A stretch of 64,000 nt of DNA from Sphingomonas alba. Lineage in GTDB: Bacteria > Pseudomonadota > Alphaproteobacteria > Sphingomonadales > Sphingomonadaceae. Below, piece after piece: positions 47,394 through 56,761 of this stretch; the first letter of the stretch is position 1; each line of letters begins with the position of its first letter. The stretch spans positions 186,001 to 250,000 of the forward strand of contig NZ_JAMGBD010000001.1 of NCBI RefSeq assembly GCF_023516555.1. Direction: 5' to 3'. A program made the translations under genes and the position numbers. The notes below the pieces were generated by a model. It made no database searches and had not been told where the DNA came from. It saw only the letters and a list, made by a program, of their open reading frames with translations.

Positions 47394-49040
47394 ATGAAGG
47401 CCGCCCTGCTCGCTGGCTTTGCCGCGTTTTCCGCGCCGGTTTCGGCCTCTGTTCCGGGATCCAGCGCCGACCAGCTTTCCACCTATGTGACCGCGCGAGC
47501 GGCCGATGCGCTCGGAGATCCGGCAAAGGCGGCCGTCCTATACGCCAACTTATCACGCGAACGCCCTGACGACATGAGCATCCGGCGCCGAGCGGTCATC
47601 GGCGCGATCGCCGCTGGCGATACGAAATTGGCGCTGGACCTGTCGCGCGGCATGCCGATTGCCAACACGCCGCTCGACCTTCGCATGCTGATGGTCGCGA
47701 ACGAGCTACGCGCGGGGCACAACAAGGAAGCGATCGACATCCTGCGCACCAAACAGGGTCTGATCGACTCCAGTTTCCTGGCGCCCTTTGTCGAGGCCTG
47801 GGCGCTGGCCGAAAAGCGCAACGCAAAGGCAATCGACGCACTGGCACCGGTCCAGGAAGGAAGCGCGCTTGCTTCCCAGCTGAATGAACAGAAGGCGCTC
47901 ATCCTGCTGAAGCTGAAGCGACCTGCGGAGGCCCTGCCTTTGGCTCAATCGGCGCTCGAATCCGCCGGCGGCAGGGCAGATCGATTGCGCCTGGCATTTG
48001 CCGACGGTTTCCTTGCTGCTGGCGATCGCAACAATGCGCTGTCGATGTTGCCGGACGAAAGCCCCGCCTTGACCGAAGGGCGCGCTCGGATCGCAGCGGG
48101 CGAATCGACGGGCCTTGCCATCGACAATGCCCAGAAAGGCTTTGGCGAATTGATGATCGGCCTGTCGCTGGCGCTCGGTCGAATGCAGGACAAGGGCTTG
48201 CCAATCGCCTTCGCGCAGGTCGCGCGTTACGCCAACCCTTCGAACAGCGCCGGCGCGATCCTCTTGGCGCTACTGCTTGAGGACGACGACCGCCCCACGG
48301 ACGCGCTCGATATCCTCTACAAGATTCCGCCGGGCGATCCCTTCGCCAACCAGGCGGAAGACGCCGAAATCCGCATGCTGATCGATTCCAACCGGCAACA
48401 GGAGGCGTTGCGACGGGCGCAGGAGATCATCGCATCCAATCCGGGCCCCGATGCCTATGCGCGCCTTGGTGTCGTCCATATCGAGATGAAGAATTATGCA
48501 GCCGCGGCGGACGCGTACGGCCGGGCGCTTCAGCTCTCGGCCAATGCACCCAGTTCAGACGAGCCGTGGACGCTCCGCCTCTATCGAGCCAGCGCACTCG
48601 AAGATGCCGGGCGTTGGGAAGAGGCAAAGTCGGAGCTGGCGCTGGCGCTCAAGGACAAGCCGGACAACCCGCTGCTTCTCAACTTCCTCGGTTACGGCAA
48701 GCTGGAGCGGGGCGAGGACATGGAGGCGGCGGAGGCCATGGTGCGCAAGGCCAGCGCGCTTCGTCCGGACGACGCGTCGATCACGGATTCGCTCGGCTGG
48801 GCGGAGTTCAAGCGCGGCAAGGTGTCGGAGGCGATTGCGACGCTGCAGCGCGCCGCTGAAGCCGACCCCGGCCAGGCGGAGATCCAGGAGCATCTGGGTG
48901 ACGCCCTTTATTCCGCAGGCCGCCGATACGAGGCGAGCTTCGCCTGGCGAGCGGCGATGGCCAATGCCGAGGACGAGGACAAGAGCAGGCTTCAATCCAA
49001 GATCGATTTCGGCGTCGCCACGACGACGGCGGCGCATTGA
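47394..49040 (+). CDS. exported TPR-repeat protein
   Basis: A 548-residue protein with a signal peptide (residues 1-19). Helical repeats fill the rest; clear tetratricopeptide motifs occur from about residue 360 on (ARLGVVHIEMKNYAAAADAY, LLLNFLGYGKLERGEDMEAA, SLGWAEFKRGKVSEAIATL, HLGDALYSAGRRYEASFAW). It may help assemble an envelope complex. It starts one base after the ETF-oxidoreductase stop, and its stop overlaps the ispE start. Confidence 0.88.
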   Translation: MKAALLAGFAAFSAPVSASVPGSSADQLSTYVTARAADALGDPAKAAVLYANLSRERPDDMSIRRRAVIGAIAAGDTKLALDLSRGMPIANTPLDLRMLMVANELRAGHNKEAIDILRTKQGLIDSSFLAPFVEAWALAEKRNAKAIDALAPVQEGSALASQLNEQKALILLKLKRPAEALPLAQSALESAGGRADRLRLAFADGFLAAGDRNNALSMLPDESPALTEGRARIAAGESTGLAIDNAQKGFGELMIGLSLALGRMQDKGLPIAFAQVARYANPSNSAGAILLALLLEDDDRPTDALDILYKIPPGDPFANQAEDAEIRMLIDSNRQQEALRRAQEIIASNPGPDAYARLGVVHIEMKNYAAAADAYGRALQLSANAPSSDEPWTLRLYRASALEDAGRWEEAKSELALALKDKPDNPLLLNFLGYGKLERGEDMEAAEAMVRKASALRPDDASITDSLGWAEFKRGKVSEAIATLQRAAEADPGQAEIQEHLGDALYSAGRRYEASFAWRAAMANAEDEDKSRLQSKIDFGVATTTAAH

Positions 49041-49843
49041 TCTACAGCGAGCCGGCGCCGGCCAAGCTCAACCTCGCTCTGCACGTTCGCGGAAAACTCC
49101 CGGATGGTCGGCACCGTCTGGAGACGGTCTTCGCATTCTGCACTGACGGCGACCTGGTTGCGGCGGAAGAGGCCGATGGGCTTTCGCTGTCGAGCTCCGG
49201 GCCTTTCGCTCCGGGACTTTCGACAGGGGAAGATAATCTGGTTCTTCGAGCTGCCGCGCTGCTTCAGAAGGCTGCCGGTACAGATCAGGGCGCCACCCTG
49301 TCGCTGCAAAAGAACTTGCCGGTGGCCTCAGGCATCGGTGGCGGATCTGCCGATGCGGCCGCCGCGCTGCGACTGCTCACGAGGCTGTGGAAGATCGATC
49401 CGGCACATGCCGCCGCCGTTGCGCCCGAACTCGGTAGCGACGTACCGGCTTGCCTGCTGAGCATGAGTGCCCGTGGCGTGGGGGCGGGGGACGAGCTTGA
49501 GCTCTTAAATGATCCAGGGGTTTCCGGAACGGCGGTTCTGCTGGTCAATCCACTGGCGCCGCTCTCGACTGGAGAGGTCTTCGCGCATTGGGACGGAGAG
49601 GATCGCGGTCCGCTCGATGATTGGCGCGAAGGCCGCAACGATCTGGAGAGCCCTGCGGTAGGCCTTGTTTCTGAGATTGGCGAAGTGTTGAGTTGGCTGA
49701 AAGCGCGGCCCGGCGCCGCTTTCGTTCGGATGTCGGGCTCCGGCGCGACGTGCTTTGCCTTTTTTGATGACGAGAGCACGCGCGATGAGGCCGCACGCGC
49801 GGTGCCGGAGAGTTGGTGGCATCTGGCGACCTACTTGCGCTAG
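49037..49843 (+). CDS. ispE: 4-diphosphocytidyl-2-C-methyl-D-erythritol kinase
   Basis: A 268-residue GHMP kinase of the non-mevalonate isoprenoid pathway. AKLNLALHV at the start, the ATP loop LPVASGIGGGSADAAAALRL, LGSDVPACLL and MSGSGATCFAFFDD near the end are all present. The start is TTG at 49037, overlapping the TGA of the TPR gene by 3 bases, so translation is coupled. It is followed after 10 bases by the NAD(P)HX repair gene. Confidence 0.95.
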   Translation: MIYSEPAPAKLNLALHVRGKLPDGRHRLETVFAFCTDGDLVAAEEADGLSLSSSGPFAPGLSTGEDNLVLRAAALLQKAAGTDQGATLSLQKNLPVASGIGGGSADAAAALRLLTRLWKIDPAHAAAVAPELGSDVPACLLSMSARGVGAGDELELLNDPGVSGTAVLLVNPLAPLSTGEVFAHWDGEDRGPLDDWREGRNDLESPAVGLVSEIGEVLSWLKARPGAAFVRMSGSGATCFAFFDDESTRDEAARAVPESWWHLATYLR

Positions 49844-49853
49844 GGGATCGGCC

Positions 49854-51212
49854 ATGACCGGCCGACCGATCCTGACTGCTGAAGCCATGCGCACCGCCGA
49901 AAAGGCCGCGATCGATTCGGGCACGAGCGTCGAAACGCTGATGGAGCGGGCAGGGGCCGCGCTGGCGGAAGCCGTCTTGCGCTTTGCCGGCAATCGCCCG
50001 GTGCTGGTGGTTTGCGGGCCGGGCAACAATGGCGGCGACGGCTATGTTGCCGCCCGGCATTTACAGGCGCGCGGGGTACCAGTCCGGGTGGCCGCGCTCT
50101 CCGAGCCAGCCACCGATGCCGCAAGATGGGCGCGAAAAGGGTGGGACGGTCCAACCGGCGAATTCAAAGGAGCCGAGCCCGCGGCGGTCCTGGTCGACTG
50201 CCTGTTCGGAACGGGACTGAAGCGAGGATTGGACGAGAGCGTCGCTGGGCAGCTGCGCGACCTGGCAGGCCGTTCGCAGATTCGGGTGGCTTGTGACCTG
50301 CCGAGCGGGGTCGATGCGGACAGCGGCGCGCTCTTGTCGGCGATTCCTGACTTCGATCTCACAGTCGCGTTCGGCGCATTGAAGCCCGCTCACCGACTGA
50401 TGCCCGCAATGGCGCACATGGGCCGGGTTGTATCCGCCGATATCGGGATCGACGCAGTTGGCGACTGGCACGAAATCGGCGTGCCAACCTTGCCCGCGCT
50501 CGCAGCCGATGCCCACAAATATAGCCGCGGCCTTGTCCACGCATTGGCCGGAGAGATGCCCGGCGCCATTGCTTTGGCGGCCAATGCGGCTGCGCGTGCG
50601 GGTGCGGGTTACGTGCGCGTCAGCACTTCGCGCAGCATCGACAATTTGCCCGCGGCGATCGTCCAGACGGACACTGCCACGCTCAACGATCCCCGCATCG
50701 GCTGCGTGCTCGTCGGTCCTGGCATGGGCGATATTCCGCAGGTCCTGACGCTCGCGCTGACGTCGAAAGCGCCGATCGTGATCGATGCCGATGCGCTGGG
50801 GCAGATCGGAGAACCGGAACGCCTGCGCGGACAGGATGCGATCGTTACCCCGCACGAAGGCGAGTTCGTGCGCCTCTTCGGCGAAATTGTCGGCAGCAAG
50901 CCCGAGCGGGCAGCGGCCGCGGCAAAGCAGTCCGGGGCGGTCGTCGTCTACAAGGGGCCGGATACGTTGGTGGCCGCACCGGATGGGCGCCTCGGCTTTG
51001 CGCCGCCCGCACCGGCCTGGCTCGCGAGCGCTGGGACCGGTGACGTGCTGGCGGGAATGATTGCCGGGCTTCGGGCTCAGGCGATGGACGGCTTCGAGGC
51101 TGCCTGCGCGGCCGTATGGCTGCATGGCCGAGCGGCCGAGATTGCCGGCCCGGCTATGATCGCAGACGAACTGATCGAGGCATTGCCGCATGCACTCGTT
51201 CTTTGCCGGTGA
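49854..51212 (+). CDS. nnr: bifunctional NAD(P)HX epimerase / ADP-dependent dehydratase
   Basis: A 452-residue fusion of two repair enzymes for hydrated nicotinamide cofactors. Residues about 1-205 are the epimerase (YjeF_N: VVCGPGNNGGDGYVAARHL, VACDLPSGVDADSG). Residues about 215-450 are the dehydratase (carbohydrate-kinase fold: VLVGPGMGD, IVIDADAL, TPHEGEFVRLFG, SAGTGDVLAGMIAGLRAQ). It regenerates NADH and NADPH from damaged forms. The ATG at 49854 was chosen for MTGRPILTAEAMR. Its stop overlaps the next start. Confidence 0.95.
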   Translation: MTGRPILTAEAMRTAEKAAIDSGTSVETLMERAGAALAEAVLRFAGNRPVLVVCGPGNNGGDGYVAARHLQARGVPVRVAALSEPATDAARWARKGWDGPTGEFKGAEPAAVLVDCLFGTGLKRGLDESVAGQLRDLAGRSQIRVACDLPSGVDADSGALLSAIPDFDLTVAFGALKPAHRLMPAMAHMGRVVSADIGIDAVGDWHEIGVPTLPALAADAHKYSRGLVHALAGEMPGAIALAANAAARAGAGYVRVSTSRSIDNLPAAIVQTDTATLNDPRIGCVLVGPGMGDIPQVLTLALTSKAPIVIDADALGQIGEPERLRGQDAIVTPHEGEFVRLFGEIVGSKPERAAAAAKQSGAVVVYKGPDTLVAAPDGRLGFAPPAPAWLASAGTGDVLAGMIAGLRAQAMDGFEAACAAVWLHGRAAEIAGPAMIADELIEALPHALVLCR

Positions 51213-52393
51213 GCGAACCGATCGTCCGCATTGCCGCTAGGGGTGACGGAGTCACCGACAGCGGCCGCTATGCGGCACTGGCAGCGCCGGGTGATATGTT
51301 GTTGGCAGATGGCACGGTCGAGCCAGGTCCGAACCATCAGCAGCCACCGTGCCGTCATTTTCCAGAATGTGGCGGCTGCCAGCTGCAACACGTCGCGGAC
51401 GATGCCTACCGCGACTATCTGAAGGACCGCGTTGCCGGCGCGCTGACCCAGCATGGGCTGGCGACCGAGATCCGCGATCCGCACCTGTCGCCGCCGAATA
51501 GCCGCCGGCGGGCAACGCTGCGAGCGCTAAGGGCGGGGAAGAGTCTCGTCATCGGCTTCAACGCGGAACGGTCCAACCGCATCGTCGACATGCGGGAATG
51601 CCATATTCTTCGGCCTGAATTGTTCGAACTAATCGATCCACTGCGCCACTTGCTTGCGACTTTGTTACCGCTGCGCCGGACCGGCGAGGTGCATTTGACG
51701 CTAGCGGATCAGGGGGTCGATGTCGCACTCAAGGGCGTCGAGGCCGAAGGCTATGAGGCAGCCGAGGCCTTGACGGCCTTTGGTGACGCGAACGGCCTCG
51801 CCAGGCTGAGCCTGGATGAAGGCCACGGACCCGAAGTTCGATACGAGCCAGAACCCGCCACGATCACTCTTTCGGGCATGGCAGTGGCTTTGCCGATCGG
51901 CGCGTTCCTGCAGGCGACTGGAGACGGCGAAGCCGCGCTTGTGGAAGGGGTTCGCGAAGCTTGCGGCGGCGCCAGCCGCATCGCGGATCTCTTCGGGGGC
52001 CTGGGCACCTTCGCTTTTGCTCTTGGCGGCGAAATCGTTGCGGCCGAAGCAGCCCGCGACGCTGTGCTGGCCCTTCAATCCGCAGCGAGGCGAGCTGGGC
52101 GCCCGATCACGGCCGATCACCGCGACCTCTACCGCCGGCCTTACGACGTGAAGGAATTGGCAGGATTCGATGCCGTGGTTCTCGATCCCCCGCGCGCCGG
52201 TGCCGAGGAGCAGGTGAAACAGCTAGCGGCCTCGGCGGTGCCCCGCATCGCCTATGTCAGCTGCAATCCGGCAACATTCGCTCGCGATGCGGCCATCCTC
52301 GCTGCTGGCGATTACAAGCTCGATTGGGTGCGGCCAGTCGGGCAGTTCCGCTGGTCGACGCACATCGAATTGGCGGCCAGCTTCAGTCGCTAG
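51209..52393 (+). CDS. RlmD/RumA-type 23S rRNA m5U methyltransferase
   Basis: A 394-residue SAM-dependent RNA methyltransferase. The N-terminal Fe-S cysteines are CRHFPECGGCQLQHV (Cys48, Cys54, Cys57) and MRECHIL. The SAM site is RIADLFGGLGTFAFALG and VLDPPRAGAEE, and the nucleophile is in YVSCNPATFARD. I do not see an N-terminal TRAM domain, so it is a short form. The target uridine cannot be assigned by sequence alone. The start is GTG at 51209, overlapping the repair-gene stop. Confidence 0.9.
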   Translation: MSEPIVRIAARGDGVTDSGRYAALAAPGDMLLADGTVEPGPNHQQPPCRHFPECGGCQLQHVADDAYRDYLKDRVAGALTQHGLATEIRDPHLSPPNSRRRATLRALRAGKSLVIGFNAERSNRIVDMRECHILRPELFELIDPLRHLLATLLPLRRTGEVHLTLADQGVDVALKGVEAEGYEAAEALTAFGDANGLARLSLDEGHGPEVRYEPEPATITLSGMAVALPIGAFLQATGDGEAALVEGVREACGGASRIADLFGGLGTFAFALGGEIVAAEAARDAVLALQSAARRAGRPITADHRDLYRRPYDVKELAGFDAVVLDPPRAGAEEQVKQLAASAVPRIAYVSCNPATFARDAAILAAGDYKLDWVRPVGQFRWSTHIELAASFSR

Positions 52394-52854
52394 TGCATCA
52401 TCCAATGCCAGCCGAGGCAGTCGTGCAGGATGCGCGCACCGGCATGCACTGTCAGGCCGAGCAAACAAAGTGTTGCCAACCCGAAAATCGGTAACCGGAT
52501 GGCGACGACGTTCACCGTGCATTGCACGAGGCTGTGGAGGATCCGGAAGCCAACATAGCCCCAGGCCAGCCAATAGTTGATGCCGCCACCGAAACCCATC
52601 AGCGCCAGCGTGATCGCAATGGCGTAGAAGATGGTCGGCTGTTCCATCAAATGGTTGTAATTGTGGGACTTCCACTGCGCCTTGGGATCGGCCCGGCCTT
52701 CAAGGTCGACGCCGCGCGAGCCAGGGGGAACCTTGTCGACCTTTACCCCGAGCCGTTTGAATTCGGAAAATCGGCTGACAAACATCCAGAGCATGACGAG
52801 CAGCGTCCACGCCACAAGCGCGACGACTGGCACTAGGATTGGGCTGTATTCCAT
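52390..52854 (-). CDS. MAPEG-family membrane protein
   Basis: A 154-residue protein with about four hydrophobic segments: ILVPVVALVAWTLLVMLWMF, TIFYAIAITLALMGFGG, YVGFRILHSLVQ and LATLCLLGLTVHAG. The spaced segment HNYNHLMEQPTIFYAI is the MAPEG signature (NxxExxPxF variant), shared with microsomal glutathione transferases. Its activity here is unknown. It converges on the methyltransferase gene (4-base overlap). Confidence 0.85.
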   Translation of the reverse strand: MEYSPILVPVVALVAWTLLVMLWMFVSRFSEFKRLGVKVDKVPPGSRGVDLEGRADPKAQWKSHNYNHLMEQPTIFYAIAITLALMGFGGGINYWLAWGYVGFRILHSLVQCTVNVVAIRLPIFGLATLCLLGLTVHAGARILHDCLGWHWMMH

Positions 52855-52861
52855 GAACTGG

Positions 52862-52884
52862 CTCCCCCCGAAGATCAGGGGGAG
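52862..52884 (-). terminator. hairpin downstream of the deoxyhypusine-synthase-like gene
   Basis: CTCCCCC and GGGGGAG pair around a 9-base loop, beyond the stop at 52913 on the minus strand. No T run follows. Confidence 0.35.
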
Positions 52885-52912
52885 ACTGCGTCAGAACGTT
52901 GCGGGCCGCAAC

Positions 52913-53998
52913 CTATTCGAACAGCTTGGCGAAGGCGCGCTTGGCGCGGGTCTTCCAATGGCCGCGATGATAGGCGTCGCTGGCGATCAGCGGCAGGACC
53001 GAGGTCGCCTCCGCGAACACCATCTGCTCCAGCGCGGTCGAGACCTTGCCCCAGCTCGCCGCTTCCTGAAGCGTCGATGACGAGCAGGCGCCGTCGCGGA
53101 CGTCGGCGACGGTGATCTGCACGGCGTACTTGTGGACTTCGACATCGTCATGGCCGAGGATTTCGGCGCAGACCACCGTGTCCTGGGTGAAGTTCTTCGG
53201 AACGCCGCCGCCGATCATCAACAGGCCCGTCGTGCCCGCCTTGATCTTGATGTCCGTCAGTTCGCGGAAGTCGGCGATGGCGTCGAGCACCATGTAGTGG
53301 CCGCCGCGCTTCATGGCATCGACCTGGTGCTTCACTAAGCCGAAGCCCGCCGAGGAATCGACGAACGCCGGGCAGAAGATCGGCACGTCATGCTCATAGG
53401 CGGCCTGGACGAGGCTGTTCGCCTTCTTGGCGTTGCCGTCGGCGAGCCACTTGCCCATTTCCTTGATGAACTCACGGCTCGAATAGGGCCGCGGCTCAAG
53501 GCTGTCGGCGATCTTGCCGATGGTGTGGTCGCAGTCCTGCAGCGCTACTTCGTCGATGTAGGTATCGTAGATGCGATCGATGTAGAGCGAGCGCAGGGTG
53601 TCGTCGTCGGGGATTTCGAGCGCCTGATAATGCTTGTGACCGAGCGCTTCGAAGAAATCCATGTCGACGATGGTGGCGCCGGTGGCGACGATGGCGTCGA
53701 CCATGTTGGACTTCACCAGCTGGGTGTAGAGGTCCATGCAGCCGCCGGCCGAGGTCGAGCCGGCGATGACGAGAATGACCGAGCATTCGGGGTCCGACAG
53801 CATCTGGTTGTAGAGGTCCGCGGCGCGCGCGGTGTCGCGGCTCGTGAAGCTCATCTTGCCCATGGCCTCGACGATCGGCCTCGCGTCGAACGAGGTGATG
53901 TCGATATGTTCGACCTGCTTGGACAGCAGCTCCGCCTTGCGGGTGTCGTTGACCAGGGTCTCGGTGTCCTGGACCTTGTTCAGCGTGTCGGTGGTCAT
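52913..53998 (-). CDS. deoxyhypusine synthase-like polyamine enzyme
   Basis: A 361-residue member of the deoxyhypusine synthase family. The NAD site shows STSAGGCMDLYTQLVKSNMV and VPIFCPAFVDSSAGFGLV, and the catalytic Lys318 is in QEAASWGKVSTAL. Bacteria lack the eIF5A substrate, so such homologues act on free polyamines, for example as homospermidine synthase or guanidino-polyamine synthase. The neighbour decarboxylase supports a polyamine role. The start is MTTDTLN at 53998; a repeat-rich gap of 124 bases follows to the decarboxylase. Confidence 0.92.
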   Translation of the reverse strand: MTTDTLNKVQDTETLVNDTRKAELLSKQVEHIDITSFDARPIVEAMGKMSFTSRDTARAADLYNQMLSDPECSVILVIAGSTSAGGCMDLYTQLVKSNMVDAIVATGATIVDMDFFEALGHKHYQALEIPDDDTLRSLYIDRIYDTYIDEVALQDCDHTIGKIADSLEPRPYSSREFIKEMGKWLADGNAKKANSLVQAAYEHDVPIFCPAFVDSSAGFGLVKHQVDAMKRGGHYMVLDAIADFRELTDIKIKAGTTGLLMIGGGVPKNFTQDTVVCAEILGHDDVEVHKYAVQITVADVRDGACSSSTLQEAASWGKVSTALEQMVFAEATSVLPLIASDAYHRGHWKTRAKRAFAKLFE

Positions 53999-54016
53999 TT
54001 CAAAACTCCAATCATC

Positions 54017-54116
54017 CCCCTCCCGCGTGCGGGAGGGGCTAGGGGAGGGAATGTAGTTTCGGTCGCCAATAGGAGGGGCAGGCCCTCCCCTCAATCCCTT
54101 CCCGCAGGCGGGAGGG
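54017..54116. repeat. compound palindromic repeat between two polyamine genes
   Basis: Two GC-rich hairpins, CCCCTCCCGC-GT-GCGGGAGGGG (54017-54038) and CCCTTCCCGC-AG-GCGGGAGGGG (54095-54116), flank a stretch with GGGGAGGGAATG and its mirror-like CCCTCCCCTCAATCCC. The element is of a common REP-like kind and could modulate read-through from the decarboxylase gene. Confidence 0.65.
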
Positions 54117-54122
54117 GAGGCA

Positions 54123-55310
54123 CTACAGCTTTACGACGTTGGAACGCGCCGCTTCCCGGCTTTCCCCGCCATAGAGCGACGCCATGGGCTCGTCGTCGAC
54201 AATGACCCGGTCTTCGACCCCAAAGCCATTGAACCCGGTGCGCATGGCACAGCCATAGGCGCCCAGCATGCCGACTTCGATGTAATCGCCGGGCTGGACG
54301 TCGGCGGGCAGCTCGAAGGGGCCCGCCATATGGTCGAGGTCGTCGCAGGTCGGGCCGTAGAAGCTGAACCCCATCGGCTTGGTGTCCGACTCCGGCTCGC
54401 GGAGAAGCTTCACCGGATAACGCCAGCCGATGTGCGCCGCATCGAACAGCGCACCATAGGCGCCGTCGTTGATGTAAAGCTCGGCCCCGCGGCGCTTCTC
54501 GACGCGAACGAGAACGCTTGCATATTCGGCACACAGGGCGCGGCCCGGCTCACACCAAAGCTCCGCCGAATAGGAGATCGGCAGGGCTTCGAAGGTGTTG
54601 TGAATGACCTCGAAATAGGTCTCGAGTGGCGGAGGCTCCATGCCGGGATAGGTCGATGGGAATCCGCCACCGACGTCGACGATGTCGACGGTGACCGCCG
54701 CATCGACGATCGATTCGCGAACGCGCTCCATCGCATCGGCATAAGCCGCCGGGCTCATCGCCTGGCTGCCGACGTGGAAGCAGATGCCGAGCGCGTCTGA
54801 TGCCTGGCGGGCAGCCTGGAGCAGGGCCTTCACTTCCATCGGCTCGGCACCGAACTTGGCGGCGAGGCTCAGCTTGGAATGGTCGGAGCTGACGCGCAGC
54901 CGCACAAGCAGGTTGAGGTCGGTCGCTTCCTTGGTGGCGCGCACGATCTTCTCGAGCTCGTCGAGCGTGTCGAGGCTGAAGGTCTTCACGCCGTGCGTGA
55001 AATAGGCCTCGGCAATCGCTTCTTCAGCCTTGACCGGGTGCATGAAGCAGAGCGTCGCTTCCGGAAGCGTGTTCGCGACCAGCCGGACTTCGCCCAGCGA
55101 GGCGACGTCGTAGTGGGTGACGCCCGATTCCCACAGGATCTGCAGCAGTTCCGGCGAGGGATTGGCCTTCACGGCATAGAGCGACTTGCCCGGAAACTTC
55201 TCCACGAAGAAGCGGGCGGCGCGCCGTGCAGCGTGCGGACGAAGAAGCGTGACCGGTTCGACCGGTCGAAGGGCGGCAGCTAGCCCCAGCGCGCTATGAT
55301 GCTTGTGCAA
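54123..55310 (-). CDS. ornithine decarboxylase-like (type III, PLP-dependent)
   Basis: A 395-residue alanine-racemase-fold decarboxylase. PLP Lys48 is in SLYAVKANPSPELL; the phosphate-binding and active-site segments FHVGSQAMSP, DVGGGFPSTYPG, CEPGRALCAEY and GPTCDDLDHM are present, the last carrying the ornithine-specific Cys. It most likely makes putrescine for the deoxyhypusine-synthase-like enzyme. The start is TTG at 55310 with GGAGGT upstream. Confidence 0.92.
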   Translation of the reverse strand: MHKHHSALGLAAALRPVEPVTLLRPHAARRAARFFVEKFPGKSLYAVKANPSPELLQILWESGVTHYDVASLGEVRLVANTLPEATLCFMHPVKAEEAIAEAYFTHGVKTFSLDTLDELEKIVRATKEATDLNLLVRLRVSSDHSKLSLAAKFGAEPMEVKALLQAARQASDALGICFHVGSQAMSPAAYADAMERVRESIVDAAVTVDIVDVGGGFPSTYPGMEPPPLETYFEVIHNTFEALPISYSAELWCEPGRALCAEYASVLVRVEKRRGAELYINDGAYGALFDAAHIGWRYPVKLLREPESDTKPMGFSFYGPTCDDLDHMAGPFELPADVQPGDYIEVGMLGAYGCAMRTGFNGFGVEDRVIVDDEPMASLYGGESREAARSNVVKL

Positions 55311-55507
55311 CTCAAGGGACCTCCAACAGGTATTGTTCGACAGTTAAGCTGCCTTGCGGTTGGAAGTCCCATGGGGCAGCGGGGCGCGATATATGTGTGG
55401 GGGTCCCCGCTGTAAAGAATTTTTGGGGTCACTGACGCAGTTCCGGAGCAATTTGTCGCCATGCAGCAACGCTTTGGCGAAAGCATAGGATAATCAAGGA
55501 GTTGCCC

Positions 55508-56461
55508 TTGTCCGCCATTGTCACTCGCGAAGATGTTGTCGCCGCCGCCGCCCGTATCGATGAAGACGTCGAGCATACGCCGCTGATCGCGTCGCACATC
55601 GATGGGGTGCGAATCTGGCTAAAATGCGAGTGCCTTCAGACCGGAGGGGCCTTTAAGTTGCGGGGGGCGACCAATCGGCTGATGCAGCTGACGCCGGACG
55701 AGCGGAAAGCGGGGGTGGTGGCCTTTTCGTCGGGCAATCACGCGCAAGGGGTGGCTATCGCCGCCAAACGGCTTGGCATTCCGGCAACCATCGTCATGCC
55801 AGCCGATGCACCGGCAATCAAAATCGACAGCACGCGGAGCCATGGGGCGGAAATCGTCTTCTACGACCGTCGCGCCGAGAGCCGCGAAGAGATTTCCGCG
55901 AGGCTGGCCGCCGAGAAAGGCGCCGTCGTCGTTCCCAGTTTCGACGATCCGAGTATCGTTGCTGGACAGGGGACGGCGGGACTTGAAGTCATGAAGCAGC
56001 TGGAGGAACTCGGAGAAGCACCGCCACCGGCTATCGCCATTCCGGTAGGTGGCGGCGGGCTAGCGTCTGGAATCGCCCTGGCGTGCCCGGATGCCGATAT
56101 TATCGGGGCCGAACCCGATGGCTGGGATGACATGCGTCGATCGCTTCAGGGTGGTGAGATTGTTCCAGTCGCCAAGGACGCGCCGCCAACCCTGTGCGAT
56201 GCACTACAGACCCCGCGCGTTTCCCCGATTACCTTTGGCATCCTTCAGGCGCGGAAGGCCCAAGTGATCCCAGTGTCCGAGGACGAGGTCGCCAATGCGG
56301 TCAAATGGGCCTGGCAGCATCATGAACTTATCGTCGAGCCCGGTGGGGCGGCGGCGCTTGCAGCCGTGCTGTCCGGCAAAGCACCGGCCCGCGAGGGCAT
56401 GGTGATCATATTGTCAGGCGGGAATATTGACCCTGAGCTGCACGAGCGCCTGGTAAACTAA
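55508..56461 (+). CDS. threonine/serine dehydratase
   Basis: A 317-residue PLP enzyme. Lys50 in TGGAFKLRGATNR binds the cofactor; SSGNHAQGVAIAAKRLGIPA and the phosphate loop PVGGGGLASGIAL are typical. It deaminates threonine or serine, or racemises serine; the close family members cannot be separated by eye. I chose TTG at 55508 because AAGGAG is 6 bases upstream; another TTG lies two codons earlier. It is divergent from the decarboxylase. Confidence 0.92.
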   Translation: MSAIVTREDVVAAAARIDEDVEHTPLIASHIDGVRIWLKCECLQTGGAFKLRGATNRLMQLTPDERKAGVVAFSSGNHAQGVAIAAKRLGIPATIVMPADAPAIKIDSTRSHGAEIVFYDRRAESREEISARLAAEKGAVVVPSFDDPSIVAGQGTAGLEVMKQLEELGEAPPPAIAIPVGGGGLASGIALACPDADIIGAEPDGWDDMRRSLQGGEIVPVAKDAPPTLCDALQTPRVSPITFGILQARKAQVIPVSEDEVANAVKWAWQHHELIVEPGGAAALAAVLSGKAPAREGMVIILSGGNIDPELHERLVN

Positions 56462-56709
56462 GCGACGGCGGTCCGATATTCGCCTGGCTCGACATGGGCC
56501 GGGCTGGAGCGTTCTACGGCCTGGGTGAGCTCTTCGAGCTCAGCCGCGAGGGTCTGGAGTTCAGCCGCAAGCGCTTTCGGGTCGGTTTCGGCAATGCCGG
56601 CCGAGGCGTCGAGCAGGGTTTCGAGCATCATGGCGATGCACGGCAGGATCGTTTCCTCGATCCGCTCGAATGCCTCTTCGAGGCGAGCCTGCTGCTGGTC
56701 GGCGTTCAT
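56458..56709 (-). CDS. small helical hypothetical protein
   Basis: An 83-residue acidic protein predicted to be two helices (QQARLEEAFERIEETILPCI and ALAAELQTLAAELEELTQAV), perhaps a coiled coil. It converges on the dehydratase gene with a 4-base stop overlap. No family is recognised. Confidence 0.6.
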   Translation of the reverse strand: MNADQQQARLEEAFERIEETILPCIAMMLETLLDASAGIAETDPKALAAELQTLAAELEELTQAVERSSPAHVEPGEYRTAVA

Positions 56710-56761
56710 GGAAAACGATAGTTGCTCAAACCAGGTTAAGTTTGAGTGAAAGCTTTACGGA

